Positions 23,034 to 33,787 of a stretch of DNA of 64,000 nt are shown here, piece after piece. The stretch is taken from NCBI GenBank assembly GCA_964603725.1, contig CAZRWW010000006.1:53573-117572 (forward strand), written 5' to 3'. Positions within the stretch are counted from its first letter, which is position 1. Each line of letters opens with the position of its first letter. The stretch comes from CAZDKK01 sp964603725. Lineage in GTDB: Bacteria > Eisenbacteria > RBG-16-71-46 > CAIMUX01 > WJJG01. Below the pieces are notes generated by a model. The model did not search any database and had not been told where the DNA came from. It saw only the letters and a program-made list of their open reading frames with translations. A program made the translations under genes and the position numbers.

Positions 23034-23548
23034 ATACGCGCTGCTTCCAGGACCAGTGGTGACAAGGCGGAGCGAATTCAATGATTCATACTGTCTTGGC
23101 AGCGATTCTGGTCGATTTGAAGTGTGCATCACATCAAGCAAGTGCTCGTGCAGCCCCAGAACCCGAAAGCCCATGCATCTCGACCGTCCATTCCGCCTGT
23201 TGCCCATAGCCCTCGGTGGCCTTCTGATTCCGGCAAGTGAGCCAGCGATAGAGAGCGGTGCCGCGCGTGGTGGGGCGTCCGTGCGTCGGCCATGGCTCCG
23301 AGGATCTGCCTTTCCTCTCAGGCGATGGCGCCTTGGCGCCGCAGGTCATCCCGGAACTCCTGACAGTGCCGGCCGGTCCGCAGGGATCGGGCTTCGTCGT
23401 CCCGGCTCACCAGCCTGCGCCGCGGGAGGATCGTGGTAAAATGTGACGCCGTCTGGGACCGTGACAGTGGGGTCGCAGCGCAGCTTGATGCTCCCCGGCA
23501 TCGTGACGATCGCGTTCGCGTCGTGCTTCGGAATCAAGGAGGTGACCA
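23034..23548. other. Intergenic, no gene seen
   Basis: About 515 bp between the hip operators and the next secreted-protein gene. Short frames on both strands have no domain or signal peptide. The last bases contain the strong AGGAGGTGA ribosome binding site of the gene at 23549. Confidence 0.4.
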
Positions 23549-24196
23549 ATGGCACGTAGTCTGCTTGGAGAGATCCTGGGCGCGGCGGTCGCCATCTGCC
23601 TTCTCGCTGGGGCCTCGGCGCTGGGCGCGAGCCCCGAGGCTTTACTGGATTTCAACCACGATGGCGATCTCTGGACCATAAGCCCCATCGCCGCCCAGAC
23701 CGAGGACACGCTTACGGTCATCATTCAGATCGGAGACACCGCCCTGACGGCTGGCGATGCTGTCCAGTTCGCCTTTCGCACCGCCGTTTGCGACACCTTC
23801 TATGGCGGGCATACGCACGAGTACTGCGGCGTTGACGTCTTCGAGCCGAGCGTCATCGGCGAGGACTGGTGCCATTGGGAGCTGCTCGACCACTGCGGGT
23901 TCTGGCTGGGAGCCGGCATGGGTTGCGAACCGCCGCTGCTCGACTTCACGGTCCGCTCTGGCGTTGTTCTGGAGCCCGGACAACGCTACGCCTTGTGTCG
24001 CCTCCTCGCCGGCCCGAGTTGGCGGCCGTGCGACCGCTGGCTCGACGCCCACTTCGTCTTCTGGCCGGGTGGCTCCGGCTGGACCAACCGGATCTGGTTT
24101 GAACCCGCGATGGCCTCGGTGCCCGACGACCCCGCGGCGTGCGACCCGCCTGAGGTCAGGACGACCTGGGCACGCATCAAGGGGCAATTCAAGTAG
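23549..24196 (+). CDS. Small secreted Cys-rich protein with TWARIK C-terminal tail
   Basis: 215 residues. ATG at 23549 follows AGGAGGTGA, an almost perfect ribosome binding site. The signal peptide is 'ILGAAVAICLLAGASALGA'. The mature protein has eight cysteines in short spacings ('CHWELLDHCGFW', 'YALCRLLAGPSWRPC'), suggesting disulfides, and reads like a cohesin- or Ig-like beta domain ('GDTALTAGDAVQFAFRT'). It ends 'VRTTWARIKGQFK', matching the tails of the proteins at 20364-21341 and 60444-61781. I do not recognise a family and assign no function. Confidence 0.78.
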   Translation: MARSLLGEILGAAVAICLLAGASALGASPEALLDFNHDGDLWTISPIAAQTEDTLTVIIQIGDTALTAGDAVQFAFRTAVCDTFYGGHTHEYCGVDVFEPSVIGEDWCHWELLDHCGFWLGAGMGCEPPLLDFTVRSGVVLEPGQRYALCRLLAGPSWRPCDRWLDAHFVFWPGGSGWTNRIWFEPAMASVPDDPAACDPPEVRTTWARIKGQFK

Positions 24197-24204
24197 GTGT
24201 TCTG

Positions 24205-24227
24205 GGCCAGCTCTGACCCCGCTGGCC
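24205..24227. terminator. Hairpin between convergent genes
   Basis: Perfect 7-bp stem GGCCAGC / GCTGGCC with a 9-base loop, between the secreted protein (plus) and the response regulator (minus). No T run follows on either strand, so it is only terminator-like. Confidence 0.4.
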
Positions 24228-24249
24228 TCTCAAGTTGCTCTGGCCGGGC

Positions 24250-24924
24250 TCATCCCGACGAGTCCCCTCCGTCATCCAGCGAGGCCAGCCCCGCCCGCAG
24301 CGCGTAGAGCGCCGCCTGTGTCCGGTTGGTGAGATTGAGCTTCGTCAGGATACTGCTGACATGCGTGCGCACCGTGGCCGCGCTGATGAACAGCTTCTCG
24401 CCGATCTCCTCGTTCGTCAGCCCGCGCGCGACGAGCTTCAGCACGTCGATCTCGCGCTCGCTCAGCGGCTCGCTCGGCGCCCGCTCGGCGTCCTCATGGG
24501 CGAACTCGCGCAACAGGCGCCGGGCGACGACCGGGTCGAGCGCGGAGTGGCCCGCGGCCGCCTGGCGAATGGCGGCGACCAGCGCTTCGGGGCGCGTGTC
24601 CTTGAGGAGGAAGCCCACCGCGCCGGCCTTGACGGCGGGGAAGATCTTGCTGTCGCTGCCGTAGCTCGTCAGCACGAGGATGTGCGCCGCGGGCCGCTGG
24701 CTCATGATCTGCCGGGTCGCCTCCACGCCGTCCATGCGCGGCATCACCAGGTCCATCAGGATCACGTCCGGCTGCAGCTTCACGGCCTGCTCGACCGCGT
24801 CAACCCCGTCGGCCGCCTCGCCGACCACCTTCAAGTCCGGCTCGGTCTCGAAGAGCGCGCGCAGCCCCTTGCGCACGATCTGGTGGTCGTCGACGATGAG
24901 AACCCTGATCGCCTTGCGTGCCAC
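24250..24924 (-). CDS. NarL/FixJ-type two-component response regulator
   Basis: GTG at 24924 (GAGGG upstream) gives 224 residues, the family norm; the frame upstream overlaps the kinase. The receiver begins 'IRVLIVDDHQIVRKGLRAL' with the acidic pair DD, the phosphorylated Asp in 'VILMDLVMPRMDG', and later 'LTSYGSD' and 'GFLLKD'. The C-terminal LuxR-type helix-turn-helix is 'LSEREIDVLKLVARGLTNEE' and 'IGEKLFISAATVRTHVSSIL'. It starts 4 bp after the histidine kinase stop, so the two form an operon. A decayed second copy lies 4.2 kb away. Confidence 0.95.
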   Translation of the reverse strand: MARKAIRVLIVDDHQIVRKGLRALFETEPDLKVVGEAADGVDAVEQAVKLQPDVILMDLVMPRMDGVEATRQIMSQRPAAHILVLTSYGSDSKIFPAVKAGAVGFLLKDTRPEALVAAIRQAAAGHSALDPVVARRLLREFAHEDAERAPSEPLSEREIDVLKLVARGLTNEEIGEKLFISAATVRTHVSSILTKLNLTNRTQAALYALRAGLASLDDGGDSSG

Positions 24925-24928
24925 GCGG

Positions 24929-27088
24929 CTAGCCCTCCCTTGGCGGCGGATCCCCGGCCGCTGGTGCAACGCCCGGCGCGCCGGGCGCTGCCCGCGCTGT
25001 GTCGGTCGCATCAGCTTCAGCCGGCGCCGCCGGCCCGGCCACACCGGCGAGCGGGCACGCGATCCGCACGCGCGTGCCGTGCCCCGGTGAGCTCGCCACC
25101 TCGAGCGTGCTGCCCACCGCCGCCGCGCGCTCTTCCATGCTGCGCAAACCCAGGCCGCCCCTCGAACGCGCAGCCTCGGGATCGAAACCGCAGCCATCGT
25201 CGCGCACTTCGAGCCACGCCTCCCCCGGCGCGCGCTGCAGCGTGACCCAGACATTCTCAGCGCCGGCGTGCTTGAGCGTGTTGTTGAGCGCCTCGCGCGC
25301 GACGCCGTGCAGCGCCTCCTCGACGGGCCGCGGCAAGCGCCCGGGGTCGCCCAGCTCGGCGTGCACGGTCAGCCCCGCGCGTTCCTCGACGGCCGCCAAG
25401 CGCCCCTGCAACGCCGCGACCAGGCCCGCCTGGTCGAACACCGATGGGCGGAGCTCGAAGATGAGCAGGCGCATCTCGCGCAGGGCGTCGAGCGCCGTCT
25501 CGGCGAGCTGGCCGATGTAGGACCGCGCCTGATCGGTGCGCTGCGCGTCGATCAGGCGCCCCGCGGCCTCGGCGTACATCGTCAGGCCATACAGCGACTG
25601 CGACACCGAATCGTGCAGATCGCGCGCCAGCTTCTGTCGCTCCTCGAGAATGACCAGCCGTTCGTGCTCCGCGTTCAGGCGCGCGTGCTCGAGGGCGATC
25701 GCGCCCTGGTCGGCGAAGAGCTGCATGCGCCGGGCCGTGGTCGGGTCGAAGCCGCGCTCGTCGCCGGCCAGCACGAGCGCGCCGATGACCTCGCTGCCCG
25801 TGCGCAGCGGGATCGCGAGGAGCGCCGGCGGCGAGCCCGCCGGCGCGTCCGCGCCCGCGGGCGCGGACGGCGGGAGCGGCCCAGGCGACATGGCGGGCAG
25901 CGACGGGGGCAACGCGGCGAGCAATGCCGGCAGCGGCCCCGGGAACTTCCCCGCCCGCGCCACGATCTCGTGCTCGCCGCCGGTCGACTGCCGCACGATC
26001 GCGCTGCCGGGCGCGCCCGCCAGCCGCCGCGCCTCGGCGCACACGACCTGCAGGATCTCGTCGGGCCCGCGGCGGTCCAGCAGGGCGGCGGTGATCTTCT
26101 GCAGGCTCAGGCTGGTCTCGAGCTGCTGCACCGTCGCGGCGTGCAGGTGCGCGTTGCTCACCGCGGGGGCGGTCGTGCGCGCGATGCCCCAGGCGATCTC
26201 GATCTGCCCGGGCCGGAACACCCGGCGCGAGTCCTCGCACAGTCCCAGCGCGAGGGCCTGCACCTCGCGACCCGCCGCGATCGGGATGAGGACCGCCGAG
26301 GCGATGCCCAGCATCCGGCAGTTCGTCTCGCCCAGGAACGGCTCCTTGCCCGCGCAGATGCGCGGTGCCGGCGCGGGCCCGGACACGACCGCGCGGACGA
26401 TCGGATCGATCGCCGGTCGCAGCGGGCGCGCCAGGAGCTGCCGCAACCGCTCGCCGGGCAGCTCGCCCACCGCGGCGCGCGGCAGGAAGACTTGCTGCTC
26501 GTCGCGCTCGTAGATGCCGCAGTACGGGACCCGCAGCGCGGTGGCGATGTCGTGGGCCACCCGGCTGAAGACGTGCTCGGGCTCGAGCGAGCTGCCGGCC
26601 GTCTCGGCCGCCGCGAGCATGAGCGCGGTGCGCGCCTTCGCCCGCTCGATGTCGGCGAGCATGCTCTGGGCGTAGGCGCTCGCGGCGGCGCCGAGGAGCC
26701 GCCGCAAGCCCTCGTCCAGCGCCGCGCACGCGGCCGCCCGGAGGCGTTCGTCCTGCGCAAAGCGCTGCTCGACAAAGGGCAGGGAGGCCTGGCGCAGGAG
26801 CACCAGCCCCTCGACCACCTCGCGGATGCTGAAGCCGCGGCGACTGAGGTCGCCAGTGATCCGCGCGGCCTGCTCCGCCAGCGGCTCGCCCGCGGCCGTG
26901 GCCAGCGAGCGGATGGCGGCGCTCACCGCGCCCGACGCCCACAGGCGCACCTCCTCGGCCGGGTGGTCCCGGTAGCGCCCCCCCGGCAGCTCGAAGAGCA
27001 GATCGAGCCACCGGGAGAGGACTCCAATCCGGTGCTCCTCAAGGACTTCGGCGATGTCGCGCGAGGTGGGAACCATGGACCCCATCAT
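24929..27088 (-). CDS. NarL-type sensor histidine kinase with GAF domains
   Basis: Start chosen at ATG 27088 (GGATGA upstream); ATG 27103 or 27076 are possible. About 719 residues, no membrane segment. The N-terminal ~180 residues are helical with 'GDLSRRGFSIREVVEGLVLL', a RsbR-like or unnamed sensor domain. Two GAF-like domains follow. The HisKA_3 dimer domain has the phosphorylated His in 'LARDLHDSVSQSLYGL', and the ATPase domain has 'EALNNTLKHAGAENVWV', 'DDGCGFD' and 'GLGLRSMEERA'. It should phosphorylate the response regulator encoded next. The C-terminal tail is Ala/Pro-rich and without structure. The signal is unknown; a cytoplasmic redox or small-molecule cue is likely. Confidence 0.92.
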   Translation of the reverse strand: MMGSMVPTSRDIAEVLEEHRIGVLSRWLDLLFELPGGRYRDHPAEEVRLWASGAVSAAIRSLATAAGEPLAEQAARITGDLSRRGFSIREVVEGLVLLRQASLPFVEQRFAQDERLRAAACAALDEGLRRLLGAAASAYAQSMLADIERAKARTALMLAAAETAGSSLEPEHVFSRVAHDIATALRVPYCGIYERDEQQVFLPRAAVGELPGERLRQLLARPLRPAIDPIVRAVVSGPAPAPRICAGKEPFLGETNCRMLGIASAVLIPIAAGREVQALALGLCEDSRRVFRPGQIEIAWGIARTTAPAVSNAHLHAATVQQLETSLSLQKITAALLDRRGPDEILQVVCAEARRLAGAPGSAIVRQSTGGEHEIVARAGKFPGPLPALLAALPPSLPAMSPGPLPPSAPAGADAPAGSPPALLAIPLRTGSEVIGALVLAGDERGFDPTTARRMQLFADQGAIALEHARLNAEHERLVILEERQKLARDLHDSVSQSLYGLTMYAEAAGRLIDAQRTDQARSYIGQLAETALDALREMRLLIFELRPSVFDQAGLVAALQGRLAAVEERAGLTVHAELGDPGRLPRPVEEALHGVAREALNNTLKHAGAENVWVTLQRAPGEAWLEVRDDGCGFDPEAARSRGGLGLRSMEERAAAVGSTLEVASSPGHGTRVRIACPLAGVAGPAAPAEADATDTARAAPGAPGVAPAAGDPPPREG

Positions 27089-27095
27089 AGCGGAT

Positions 27096-27111
27096 TCATC
27101 CATTTGGATGA
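27096..27111. promoter_or_regulatory. 16-bp palindrome at the kinase 5' end
   Basis: TCATCCA-TT-TGGATGA, perfect 7-bp arms, just upstream of the chosen kinase start in the divergent region shared with the glutamate dehydrogenase gene. It is a candidate site for the NarL-type regulator. Confidence 0.4.
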
Positions 27112-27190
27112 CCCAAATTCGGTATTCAGACCGATGCCCGCGCGGGTAGGCTGTCCGATACTGCCGGGCTGGGCAGGAGCGGCGCCGGCG

Positions 27191-27268
27191 GCCGGCCCGC
27201 CGATCGGCCCGGCGATGCCGGCCCGCCGATCGGCCCGGCGATGCCGGCCCGTCGATCGGCCCGGCGAT
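27191..27268. repeat. Three 26-bp direct repeats upstream of glutamate dehydrogenase
   Basis: Units at 27191-27216, 27217-27242 and 27243-27268; the first two are identical, the third differs at two bases. The first two each contain the palindrome GCCGATCGGC (GTCGATCGGC in the third). They end 54 bp before the start codon, so they may be regulator sites or form leader-RNA structure. Confidence 0.85.
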
Positions 27269-27322
27269 CAGGACCGAACCGGGGTCGCCCCCGCGGGGGG
27301 CGGAAGCAGAAAGGGAAGAGTT

Positions 27323-28612
<1,290 letters not shown>

Positions 28613-28753
28613 CGACGCGGGTCGGGTGGTCTTGTGGCGGGTGCCCGGCGCCCTGCCCTGCTGGTGCCTCGTGCTGGCCACCCGACCTAGAACTCTGACC
28701 GGGTGCGGGCGCCGGGCTGCGGTTCGGCGCCCGACCTGTATCAAGGGGGTCCC

Positions 28754-30587
28754 ATGGCCTCACCCGACAGTGCCGATCTGCCGCAGTTCGACCGCGACTT
28801 CGCCGCCGGGACCACCGCCCTCGCCCGCATTGGCGCCGGCCGGATCGGCGGCAAGGGCGCCGGGCTGCGCCTGATCCACGAGCGCATCCTGGGGGCGCTC
28901 AGCCCTGGCGAGTTCCCCGAGTTCGACGTCGTCGTGCCCAAGCTCGTCGTGCTCACCACCGACCTCTTCGACAGCTTCCTCGCGCGCAACCGCATCGAGA
29001 TCGAGCGCCTCGCCGACCTGCCCGACGACCGCATCGCCCACGCGCTCCAGCAAGCCGACCTGCCGGCCGAGTACGTCGGCGACCTGTGGGGCATCGCCGG
29101 CCAGGTGCGCACGCCGCTGGCGGTCCGCTCCTCCAGCCTGCTCGAGGACGCGCTCCACCATCCGATGGCAGGCGTCTATGCCACCAAGATGACGCCCAAC
29201 AACCAGCCCGATGTGGACGCGCGCTTCCGCCGGCTGGTCGAGGCGGTCAAGTTCGTCTACGCCTCGACCTTCTTCAGCCAGGCGCGCAGCTATCTGCGCT
29301 CGATCCGCCAGCCCCAGGGCGCCGAGAAGATGGCCGTGATCGTCCAGGAGGTCGCGGGGCGCAAGTGGGGCGAGCGCTTCTATCCCGAGATCTCCGGCGT
29401 GGCGCGCTCCTACAACAAAAACCCAAGCGCCCCCCCCCGCCCCTTGCCCGCCGACTCGGCCACCCCCGGGGCCTGGGCCANNNNNNNNNNGCTCCTACAA
29501 CTACTATCCGAGCGGCCACGCCCGGCCCGAGGACGGCGTCGTCAGCCTCGCGCTGGGCCTGGGCAAGGAGATCGTCGACGGCGGTCGCTCGTGGACCTAC
29601 TCGCCGGCCTACCCGACGGCGCCGGCGCCTTTCAACAGCATCGGCGACCTGCTCAAGAACACGCAGACCGAGTTCTGGGCGGTCAACATGGGCACGCCGC
29701 CGCCGCCCGACCCCATCCGCGAGACTGAGTACCTCGTGCGCGCCGACCTGCCGGCCGCGGAGCTCGACGGGGCCCTGGACCAGATCGCCTCGGCCTACGA
29801 CGAGGGCTCCGGACGGTTGCGACCGGGGCTGGGCTCGGCCGGCCCGCGGGTGATCGACTTCGCCCCGATCCTGTCGCTGGGCATGCTGCCGCTCAATGAC
29901 CTCATCCGCCGGCTGCTCGCGATCGCCGAGGAGGTCGAGCAGTCGCCGGTCGAGATCGAGTTCGCCGTGACGCCTCGGCGCCGCCAGGAGGAGCGATCGC
30001 GGTTCAGCTTCCTCCAGGTGCGCCCGATGATGGTCGACACCCACCGGGTGGAGCTCGACCCCGCCGACCTCGCCGGCCCCCGGGTCCTGCTGGCCTCGGA
30101 GCACGTCCTGGGTAACGGCGTCCGGGACGACGTCCGCGATGTGGTCTACCTCAAGCCGCGGTCCTTCGAGGCGCGCCACACGCCGCGGATCGCCCTGGAG
30201 CTGGACAAGATCAACCGCGGCCTGCTGGCCGAGGAGCGCCCCTATGTGCTGATCGGATTCGGGCGTTGGGGGTCCTCCGACCCCTGGCTGGGCGTGCCGG
30301 TCGAGTGGGGGCAGGTGTGCGGGGCTCGGGTGATCGTCGAGGCCACGCTGCCGGAGATGAACCCCGACCTGAGTCAGGGCTCGCATTTCTTTCACAATTT
30401 GATCGGTTGTCGGGTACTCTACCTGTCGGTGCGCCACCAAGGACCGCACGGGATCGATTGGGAGTGGCTGGATCGGCAGGAGACGCTGGCCGAGACGGAC
30501 TTCGTCAAGCACGTGCGCACTGCCCAGCCGCTGCTCGTCAAGGTCGACGGCCGCCACGGCCGGGGGGTGATCCGACACCATGAATAG
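28754..30587 (+). CDS. PEP/pyruvate-binding (PPDK N-terminal) domain protein, broken by an assembly gap
   Basis: ATG at 28754 follows a G-rich ribosome binding site. The first part carries the PPDK/PEP synthase ATP-grasp domain ('IGGKGAGLRLIHERIL', 'RTPLAVRSSSLLED', 'GVYATKM'). It breaks at 29417, and the protein resumes in another frame after 10 Ns. The text on both sides overlaps ('GCTCCTACAAC'), so joining at that overlap gives one 582-residue protein reading 'GVARSYNYYPSGHARPEDG'. The C-terminal part has 'IGFGRWGSSDPWLGVPVEW' and 'SQGSHFFHNLIGCRVLYL' but no phosphohistidine or PEP-binding domain, so it is not a true PEP synthase. The stop overlaps the next gene by 8 bp. Confidence 0.85.
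29417..29490. other. Low-quality insert plus 10-N gap inside a gene
   Basis: 29417-29480 is homopolymer-rich (AAAAA, a long C run) and unlike coding DNA here; 29481-29490 are N. The preceding 11 bases recur right after the gap, so this is probably a bad contig end. Confidence 0.8.
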
Positions 30588-33500
30588 GCCGACCAAGCCG
30601 CATCGCCAGCTCCTGGACGATCTCCAGGAACGGGCCAAGGAACTGAGCTGCTTCTACGAGGTGGAGAAGCAGCTCAATCGCAGCGACGCCTCGCTGGACG
30701 AGGTGCTGCAGGGCGTGGCCGCGGCGATTCCGCCCGGCTTCCAGCACACCCGCATCTGCCGGGTGCGGCTCATCTACGAGGGGCGCGAGTACCTCTCGGA
30801 GCCCTTCGAGCCCACGCGCTGGGCGATGGAGGTTCCGCTGCGGGCCCAGGACGAGGTTGTCGGCAAGCTGGTGGTCTACTACATCGAGGAGATGCCGCAG
30901 GAGGACTTCGGGCCCTTCCTGCGCGAAGAGCAGCGCCTGCTCACCACGCTGGCCGACCGGCTGGGCCATTACCTCTTCTACCAGCGCCTCAAGGATGTGC
31001 AGCGCGACTGGGAGGAAGCCCGCAGCCGGCGCGCCGCGCCGCGGCGTGACGACTGGCGCGCCCCGATCCATTTGCTGCGCGAGTCGGACAAGGCGCTCTA
31101 CCTGCGCATCGCGCGGCGGATGCTGAACCACTTGACGCGCATCGGCGTCGAGGAGGCGCGCGCCATCCTGACCGGTGGGGTCGCGGCGGCGGGCGAGGAG
31201 CGCTTCAGCAGCGAGTCGAACGTGCCGATCGGGCGCTTCGAGCCCAACACCGAGGCCATGCTGAGCGATCGCCCCTTCGAGCTGGCTGCCGCGCACCTGA
31301 GCAGCCAGGAGATCCTCTCGCGCATTCAGCGCTGGATGGTCGAGGACAAGGCCGGCGGTTTCATGCGCATCCTGAACAGCATGCGCTCCTCGCTGCCGGA
31401 GCTGGCCGATGCCCTGCGGCGGTTCCACCACGTCGTGTCCGATGGGCGCGACCTGCCGGTCTCGACCCGCCGCAGCCTGCGCGTGCTGCTCACCCAGCGG
31501 CTGCTCACCGAGCAGCTCGATTTCGTCCGCACCGCCAAGGAGTTCGTCGAGGTCAACGACTTCGTCGATCTGGTTGATCGCATCATCATGCCGCCTGAGA
31601 GCCACGGCAAGCTGGGCGGCAAGGGCGCGGGCCTGATCCTGGCGTACAAGGTGCTCCAGCGCACCCAGTCGCCGGAGCGGCCGATCGGCAAGGTGAAGAT
31701 CCCCAAGACCTGGTACATCGCCTCCGACGGTCTGTTGGACTTCGTCGGGTACAACGACCTGCAGGATGTCTTCGAGCAGAAGTTCAAGGAGATCGACCAG
31801 GTCCGCGATGAGTATCCGAGCATCGTGCGGCTCTTCAAGAGCTCCTCTTTCACGCCGCGCGTGATCAATGGCCTGTCGGTGGCGCTCGACGATCTGGGCG
31901 ACGTGCCGCTGATCGTCCGCAGCTCGAGCCTGCTCGAGGATCGCCTGGGCACCGCCTTTTCCGGCAAGTACAAGAGCCTCTTCCTCGCCAACCAGGGGAC
32001 GAAGGAGGAGCGCCTGAACGCCCTGATGGACGCCATCGCCGAGGTCTATGCCTCGACCTTCGGGGCCGATCCCATCGAGTACCGGCGCGACCACGGCCTG
32101 CTCGAGTTCAACGAGGAAATGGGGATCCTGATCCAGGAGGTGGTCGGCGCGAGGGTAGGCAAGTACTTCCTGCCGGCCTTTGCCGGAGTCGCCTTCAGCA
32201 ACAACGAGTTCCGTTGGTCGCCGCGCATCAAGCGCGAGGATGGGTTGATCCGGCTGGTGGCCGGCTTGGGCACCCGCGCGGTCGACCGGGTTCCGGATGA
32301 CTACCCCGTGCTGGCGGTGCCCGGGCAGCCGCGCCTGCGGGCGAACGTCGCGGTTGACGAGATCCTGCGCTACGCGCCCAAGAAGGTGGACCTGCTCAAT
32401 CTGGAGTCCGGCACATGGGAGACGGTCGAGATCGCCGAGCTGCTGCGTGAATGCGGGCGCAACTACCCGGCGCTGGACAAGGTCTTCTCCCTCCTGCGCC
32501 AGGACATGCTGCAGAAGCCGGTCGGCTTGCTGCTCGACACGGACAAGGACGAGCTGGTGGTGACCTTCCAGGGGCTGTTCACCGAGACGCCCTTCCTGCA
32601 GCACATGCGCAACATCATGACGATCCTGCAGGAGCACCTGGCGACGCCGGTCGACATCGAGTTTGCGCACGACGGCCGCGACTTCCACCTGCTGCAGTGC
32701 CGGCCGCAGAGCTACGCGGGCGACGCCGCGCCGGCGCCGATTCCCAAGGATGTGGCCGAGCAGGACCTCATCTTCACGGCCAATCGGTACGTCTCCAACG
32801 GCTGGGTGCCTAATGTCAGCCACATCGTCTACGTCGATCCTGAGCAGTACGGCCAGATCGAGGGCCGGCAGGAGCTGCTGGCCGTGGGCAAGGCCGTCGG
32901 CAAGCTCAACAAGCTGCTGCCCAAGCGGCAGTTCGTGCTCATGGGCCCCGGGCGATGGGGCAGCCGCGGCGACGTCAAGCTGGGCGTGAGCGTCACCTAC
33001 GCCGACATCAGCAACACGGCGATGCTGATCGAGATCGCCCGCAAGAAGGGCAACTACGTGCCGGACCTCTCCTTCGGCACGCACTTCTTCCAGGACCTGG
33101 TCGAGGCGCGCATCCGGTACCTGCCGCTCTATCCCGACGATCACGGGGTCGTCTTCAACGAGCAGTTTCTGCGCCGCGCCCCCAATCTCCTCAAGGAGAT
33201 GCTGCCCGAATTTGCCGAGCTGGAGGGCACGCTGCGCGTGATCGATGTGGCGGCCGCGACGGGGGGGCGCGTCCTGCGCGTGCTGCAGAACGCCGAGCTG
33301 GGCGAGGCGATCGGCATGCTCGCTTCGCCCGACGAGGGGCGCCAGCAGATGCCCGAACCGGGCAATGAAGGCGACCAGGTGCGCGTGCCCCTGCAGTACT
33401 GGCAGTGGCGCCTGAAGATGGCCGAGCGCATCGCGCAGGAGATCGACAGCGCGCGCTTCGGCGTGGTGGCGATCTATATCTTCGGCAGCACCAAGAACGC

Positions 33501-33777
33501 CACCGCCGGCCCGGGCAGCGACATCGACCTGCTGGTGCACTTCCGCGGCGGGCCCGAGCAGCGCCGGGAGCTGGAGAGCTGGCTCGACGGCTGGAGCCTG
33601 TGCCTGGGCGAGATCAACTACTTGCGGACCGGCTACCGCAGCGAGCGGCTGCTCGACGTGCACATCGTCACGGACGAGGACATCGCTCAGAAGACCAGCT
33701 TCGCGGTCAAGATCGGCGCCGTGACCGACGCGGCGCGCGAGCTGCCGATGGGCAGGCCCGCCGCGGCGGCGACGTAG
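30580..33777 (+). CDS. PPDK N-terminal domain protein fused to a nucleotidyltransferase domain
   Basis: 1065 residues; the ATG overlaps the previous gene by 8 bp. The N-terminal ~180 residues resemble a GAF-type domain ('VLQGVAAAIPPGFQHTRICR', 'EVPLRAQDEVVGKLVVYYIE'). The middle is the ATP-grasp domain ('LGGKGAGLILAYKVLQ', 'VPLIVRSSSLLEDRLGTAFS', 'GILIQEVVG', 'QCRPQSY'). It shares 'MGPGRWGSRGDVKLGVSV' and 'SFGTHFFQDLVEARIRYLPL' with its neighbour. The end is a minimal nucleotidyltransferase, 'YIFGSTKNATAGPGSDIDLL'. Phosphohistidine and PEP domains are absent. The pair may form a complex that uses ATP to transfer phosphate or a nucleotide; the reaction is unknown. Confidence 0.85.
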   Translation: MNRPTKPHRQLLDDLQERAKELSCFYEVEKQLNRSDASLDEVLQGVAAAIPPGFQHTRICRVRLIYEGREYLSEPFEPTRWAMEVPLRAQDEVVGKLVVYYIEEMPQEDFGPFLREEQRLLTTLADRLGHYLFYQRLKDVQRDWEEARSRRAAPRRDDWRAPIHLLRESDKALYLRIARRMLNHLTRIGVEEARAILTGGVAAAGEERFSSESNVPIGRFEPNTEAMLSDRPFELAAAHLSSQEILSRIQRWMVEDKAGGFMRILNSMRSSLPELADALRRFHHVVSDGRDLPVSTRRSLRVLLTQRLLTEQLDFVRTAKEFVEVNDFVDLVDRIIMPPESHGKLGGKGAGLILAYKVLQRTQSPERPIGKVKIPKTWYIASDGLLDFVGYNDLQDVFEQKFKEIDQVRDEYPSIVRLFKSSSFTPRVINGLSVALDDLGDVPLIVRSSSLLEDRLGTAFSGKYKSLFLANQGTKEERLNALMDAIAEVYASTFGADPIEYRRDHGLLEFNEEMGILIQEVVGARVGKYFLPAFAGVAFSNNEFRWSPRIKREDGLIRLVAGLGTRAVDRVPDDYPVLAVPGQPRLRANVAVDEILRYAPKKVDLLNLESGTWETVEIAELLRECGRNYPALDKVFSLLRQDMLQKPVGLLLDTDKDELVVTFQGLFTETPFLQHMRNIMTILQEHLATPVDIEFAHDGRDFHLLQCRPQSYAGDAAPAPIPKDVAEQDLIFTANRYVSNGWVPNVSHIVYVDPEQYGQIEGRQELLAVGKAVGKLNKLLPKRQFVLMGPGRWGSRGDVKLGVSVTYADISNTAMLIEIARKKGNYVPDLSFGTHFFQDLVEARIRYLPLYPDDHGVVFNEQFLRRAPNLLKEMLPEFAELEGTLRVIDVAAATGGRVLRVLQNAELGEAIGMLASPDEGRQQMPEPGNEGDQVRVPLQYWQWRLKMAERIAQEIDSARFGVVAIYIFGSTKNATAGPGSDIDLLVHFRGGPEQRRELESWLDGWSLCLGEINYLRTGYRSERLLDVHIVTDEDIAQKTSFAVKIGAVTDAARELPMGRPAAAAT

Positions 33778-33787
33778 GACCCGGCGC

